Shown: piece after piece, positions 61,289 to 64,000 of the stretch
Numbering within the stretch: the first letter of the stretch is position 1
How the letters are laid out: every line of letters begins with the position of its first letter
Assembly: GCA_021442155.1 (NCBI GenBank)
Contig: CM038215.1
Span: forward strand, 278,554,413 to 278,618,412
Direction: 5' to 3'
Source: Cymbidium sinense
Lineage: Eukaryota; Streptophyta; Magnoliopsida; Asparagales; Orchidaceae
DNA: 64,000 nucleotides
The notes under the pieces: model-generated
Told to the model about the DNA's origin: nothing
Databases searched by the model: none
Seen by the model: only the letters and a program-made list of their open reading frames with translations
Program-made: the position numbers and the translations under genes

Positions 61289-61530
61289 CCTCCCCAGTGG
61301 AGTCAAATTAAATAATCAAATCGACCAGCTTCTCCCCAGCGAGATGCAAATCCTTCCAACCTCCCCAGTGGAGTCAATTCAATCCAACCTGAACCTGCTC
61401 CCCTAGTGGAAGGTTCACACTTTTATCCCCAGGAATTTCATAATATCTTATCCCCAGTGGATAACTTGAACCTTTTCCCGTAGTGGAAGGTTCAGATACT
61501 CAATCCCTAGTGGATTTCTCCTCACTCTCT
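61289..61530 (+). repeat. CCCC(A/T)AGTGGA repeats complementary to the primer-binding site
   Basis: CTCCCCAGTGGAGTCA at 61290-61305 and the same 15-base core at 61361-61375, plus weaker forms (CTCCCCAGCGAG near 61332, ATCCCCAGTGGAT near 61450). The full form is the reverse complement of TGACTCCGCTGGGGAG at the primer-binding site with one mismatch. Confidence 0.75.
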
Positions 61531-61702
61531 TATGTCAGTAGAGTTGCATTGCACTAAGATCTTGATTCCTTCTACATCTCAGGTTTTGAAGTAGATCATT
61601 TCTGTTAGTGCTTGTGATCATCTGAACATTGTTGATCATCTCGGTCAACACTAATACGTGCGGTATTCCTTGTCAGTCACACTGCACCTATTGGGCGCCC
61701 TT

Positions 61703-64000
61703 TGTTGAACTCATTTTTGGAATGAGCTCTCAACTTCGACATCATAGATCTAGGACTCATGCAGGCACTAAGAGTTCCTTAGTGTTAAGATAATTCTAGT
61801 GATTAGGTGAACACTTAACCTAACCCTAGAGACTTATAAGGGTTTATCATAGGACTAGGCTATGCATTAGGGACTTAAGGCAACCACTTACCCTATAGCC
61901 CAAATCCAGCCCCCATGTACACTCCTTCAAACCAATCCAAATCTATTCCAACTCGATTGATTTTCAAATCTCAAATCAATTCCAACTCAATCAATTTTCT
62001 CAAATCAATCCCAACTCAATCAATTTTCTCAAATCTCAAATCAATTCCAAACTCAATTCTAACTCCAAATGATTCAAATCCAAAATCAATCCCAAATCCA
62101 AAACTTTCCTAAGCCTTATGAACCACATTCATAAGCTTAGCCAAACCCTTCTAATCAACCCAAAGCTAAGTGATTTCTTTATAAATCACTTATTCCATCA
62201 TTTATGTTCACAATTATAAATGAAATTGTCATCCAAATCATCCAAATCAAATGAATATAAATTAAACAAAATCAAAACCCCATCTTCAAAATTTTTGACC
62301 TACCTTAGCCAAATTCACAAATCAAATCACTCCTAATCCACATGATTCTCTCAAGGATCATTTATATTCTCATTTATATTCACAAATATAAATGAAATAT
62401 AAATTCAAATGGTCAAAATCAAATCAATATAAATTCAAAACTCGAATCCAAACCCAATTTATATCCTTTAAGCTAATTTCTTGGATTTAGCAAAATCATT
62501 CTCAAATTAATCCAAACCCTTGAATTTTCTCTTTAAACAATCACTTCTTCAATCACATACCCAAATATAAACATAAACCATAATCACCAAGCCAAAATCA
62601 AACTAACCCAAGTCAAACCCATTATCATCCTTTTGACTTGAAATTATCAAATGAACCAAAACTCATTTGACTCCAAACCACTTGCAATTGGATTTATATT
62701 TCCATTATAAGTCCATATATGAGTTCAACTAAACTTAAATCAAGCCTTGATCAAGCCAATTGACCTATGTAGGCTCACTTGACCCAAAGTGACCTAAATG
62801 ATCTTTTTTGAGCTAAGTTTTAATCCAACCCAAATTGGATTGAACTAAGCTCATCCAAGCCTCACATTATGACCAACAATCATCCTAGAATGATCAATCA
62901 CTCAAATTGGGTCAAACTAAGTCAAACCTAGCCTTTGACCAAGTCAATATTTAACCCAAATGAAACCCAAACTAGCCAAAATCTACCATATGCCAAACCA
63001 TGGACTTAAACCCATTCATGATTAATGAATGAACATGATCAAGCCCTCACTTGAGCCAAACTAAGCCCAATTGGTCATTTGACCTAAGTTGACCTAAATT
63101 GACCTAAAAAGCCAAAATGGGTCAAATCTTGAGCCAAATTGATTGCAACCAATGGATCAAATTTATTTCAAATTGATTGTTGAACTTGACCAAAGATTCA
63201 ATTGACCAATTAGATCCAACCTAGCCCAACCTAGTCCAATTGACCATGAACCCAACTTGACCCAAAAGGTCAAATTAACTTAAGATCAAATCAAATTAAA
63301 ATTGATTGAAACCAAAGCTTGCAATACATTTCAAATGATCAACCAAGCCTAAACCAACCCATGATCTAGCCCAATTGGGTCAAATGGGACAAATTGGTCA
63401 ACTTGACCCATTTGACCTAAATGAACCAAAACTAAATCTAAACCAAATTGAACCAAACCAATGATACCCTTAGACTCCAAATGATCATTTGAACTTGAAT
63501 TAACCCATGGTTTCACCCAATTTGACCAATTAGTTAACCTAACCCAATTTGACCCAACTTGACCTAAATAGGTTAAATTGAACCAATTCAAACCAAATGA
63601 ACTCAAAATCACTTGAAATTTGGCCCAACCCATTTTTGAATCATTTCAACTCTGACCAAATCAAACTCATATCAAAATTACCACTTTGCCCTCAGGTCAA
63701 AGGGTATCCTATGACCAAGTTCACTTAGAATTTGGCCATTTTTTTCTTAAGGCCACTTGGCTTCCTCATATTGGTCCACATGGGCCCCAAGAAAGGTGGT
63801 GAACATGACCCTATGAGCTTGGGTTAGCCAATACCTAAGGCAAGGAAAACCGATCTCCTCAATCACATTTGAACATTTAGAATGCCAAATCCACTCACCA
63901 CTCACATGGGCAGCCACTCTTCCACACTACTCTACCCAAAACGATCCATGTGGGATGTTTTGCAACTCAAACTGATCAACCAATCCAACCCATTGAGCCA
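61703..64000 (+). repeat. 3' LTR of copy B (partial, first ~2.3 kb)
   Basis: Starts TGTTGAACTCATTTTTGG and stays collinear with LTR B to the window edge; for example, the GGGATGTTTTGCAACTCAAA phrase at 63952 matches 42508. It contains the TTGACC-rich block (62590-63740); the palindrome seen in A and B has decayed here to TTGACCAATTAGTTAA (about 63521-63536). Confidence 0.85.

Larger units (their letters stand above)
59161..61702 (+). other. Non-coding 3' region of copy B with short repeats
   Basis: No domain is found between integrase and LTR. Four copies of TAGGTGTAAGAGAACCCAAG are at 59277, 59362, 59413 and 59517. Dispersed GATGTGAGTCCCC and CTTTCTTCCT phrases occur from 59600 to 61100. 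From 61289 to 61530 there are repeated CCCC-AGTGGA phrases. Long non-coding 3' regions are usual in the Tat lineage. Short frames here (for example 60086-60364) are not conserved coding. No clear polypurine tract directly precedes the LTR; the bases there are TTGGGCGCCCTT. Confidence 0.6.
40244..64000 (+). mobile_element. Large Tat-type Ty3/gypsy retrotransposon, copy B (complete except for the 3' LTR end)
   Basis: The order 5' LTR, primer-binding site, leader array, gag, protease, reverse transcriptase, RNase H, integrase, long non-coding 3' region, 3' LTR is all on the plus strand. Protease-RT-RNase H-integrase order identifies Ty3/gypsy. The pol phrases (MDGSFGYN-KMAPKDE, GFIVRHRGIEID, YYP-SDANYPPIKK, PCTNNKAEYEAL) match the Tat/Ogre-type lineage. 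There is no chromodomain. If the 3' LTR is as long as the 5' one, the element is about 29 kb. It is decayed throughout and would depend on proteins made by intact relatives. Confidence 0.85.

Noticed and set aside
61691..61702. GGGCGCCC next to the LTR start read as a minus-strand primer-binding site (element in the opposite orientation).
   Set aside because: Gag, protease, RT, RNase H and integrase all read on the plus strand, and a better primer-binding site exists at 48068 in plus orientation.

Overview
This is nuclear DNA from a seed plant. It is AT-rich, has long spliced introns, and is dominated by LTR retrotransposons and LINE fragments. The only host gene I recognise is SEC5, a subunit of the exocyst vesicle-tethering complex. 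It lies on the minus strand, with its start codon at 26530-26528. The protein reads, from memory of the family, more like monocot SEC5 (for example the VVNLV-polyproline segment and the KMMYTSPNF stretch). A monocot with large introns, such as a palm, is a reasonable but unproven guess.

Layout from right to left along SEC5 (1-26.7 kb). Exon 1 is 26120-26530, exon 2 22673-22812, exon 3 22129-22208, exon 4 12688-12882, exon 5 11843-11970, exon 6 11589-11747 and exon 7 3817-3919. The phases agree at every junction. These exons encode about the first 405 residues, somewhat over a third of a normal SEC5. The rest must lie left of position 1 or be lost. Exon 7 carries a 2-base deletion that breaks the frame, so this copy may be decaying, may be an allele, or may contain an assembly error. 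Intron 3 (9.2 kb) and intron 6 (7.7 kb) are swollen by repeats: a tandemly duplicated L1-type LINE ORF1 fragment, an RTE-type LINE 3' end, a second L1-type fragment, a decayed reading frame of unknown origin, microsatellites, and an LTR-like region with a hairpin-forming tandem repeat (6.97-8.06 kb). At the left edge (1-about 3000) is the integrase and chromodomain end of a Ty3/gypsy chromovirus, its polypurine tract and its 3' LTR, antisense to SEC5.

Right part (27.8-64 kb). Two copies of one very large Ty3/gypsy family of the Tat type lie in the same orientation, pointing away from SEC5. Copy A is LTR 27809-35928, a damaged primer-binding site, a leader with a hairpin array, and a truncated gag-side region to 40243. 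Copy B starts exactly there: LTR 40244-48059, primer-binding site 48068, leader hairpin array, decayed gag, protease, reverse transcriptase, RNase H and integrase, a non-coding 3' region, then its 3' LTR from 61703, which runs off the window. The simplest reading is that B is nested in A. The LTRs are about 8 kb each and rich in TTGAC W-box cores. Pol has lost catalytic residues and contains many stops, so neither copy is autonomous.

The most unusual structure is the leader array in both copies. There are about 30 and about 20 repeat units, each an inverted repeat with a near-constant loop (TAC-N-CAAATT) and stems that differ from unit to unit by matched changes in both arms.
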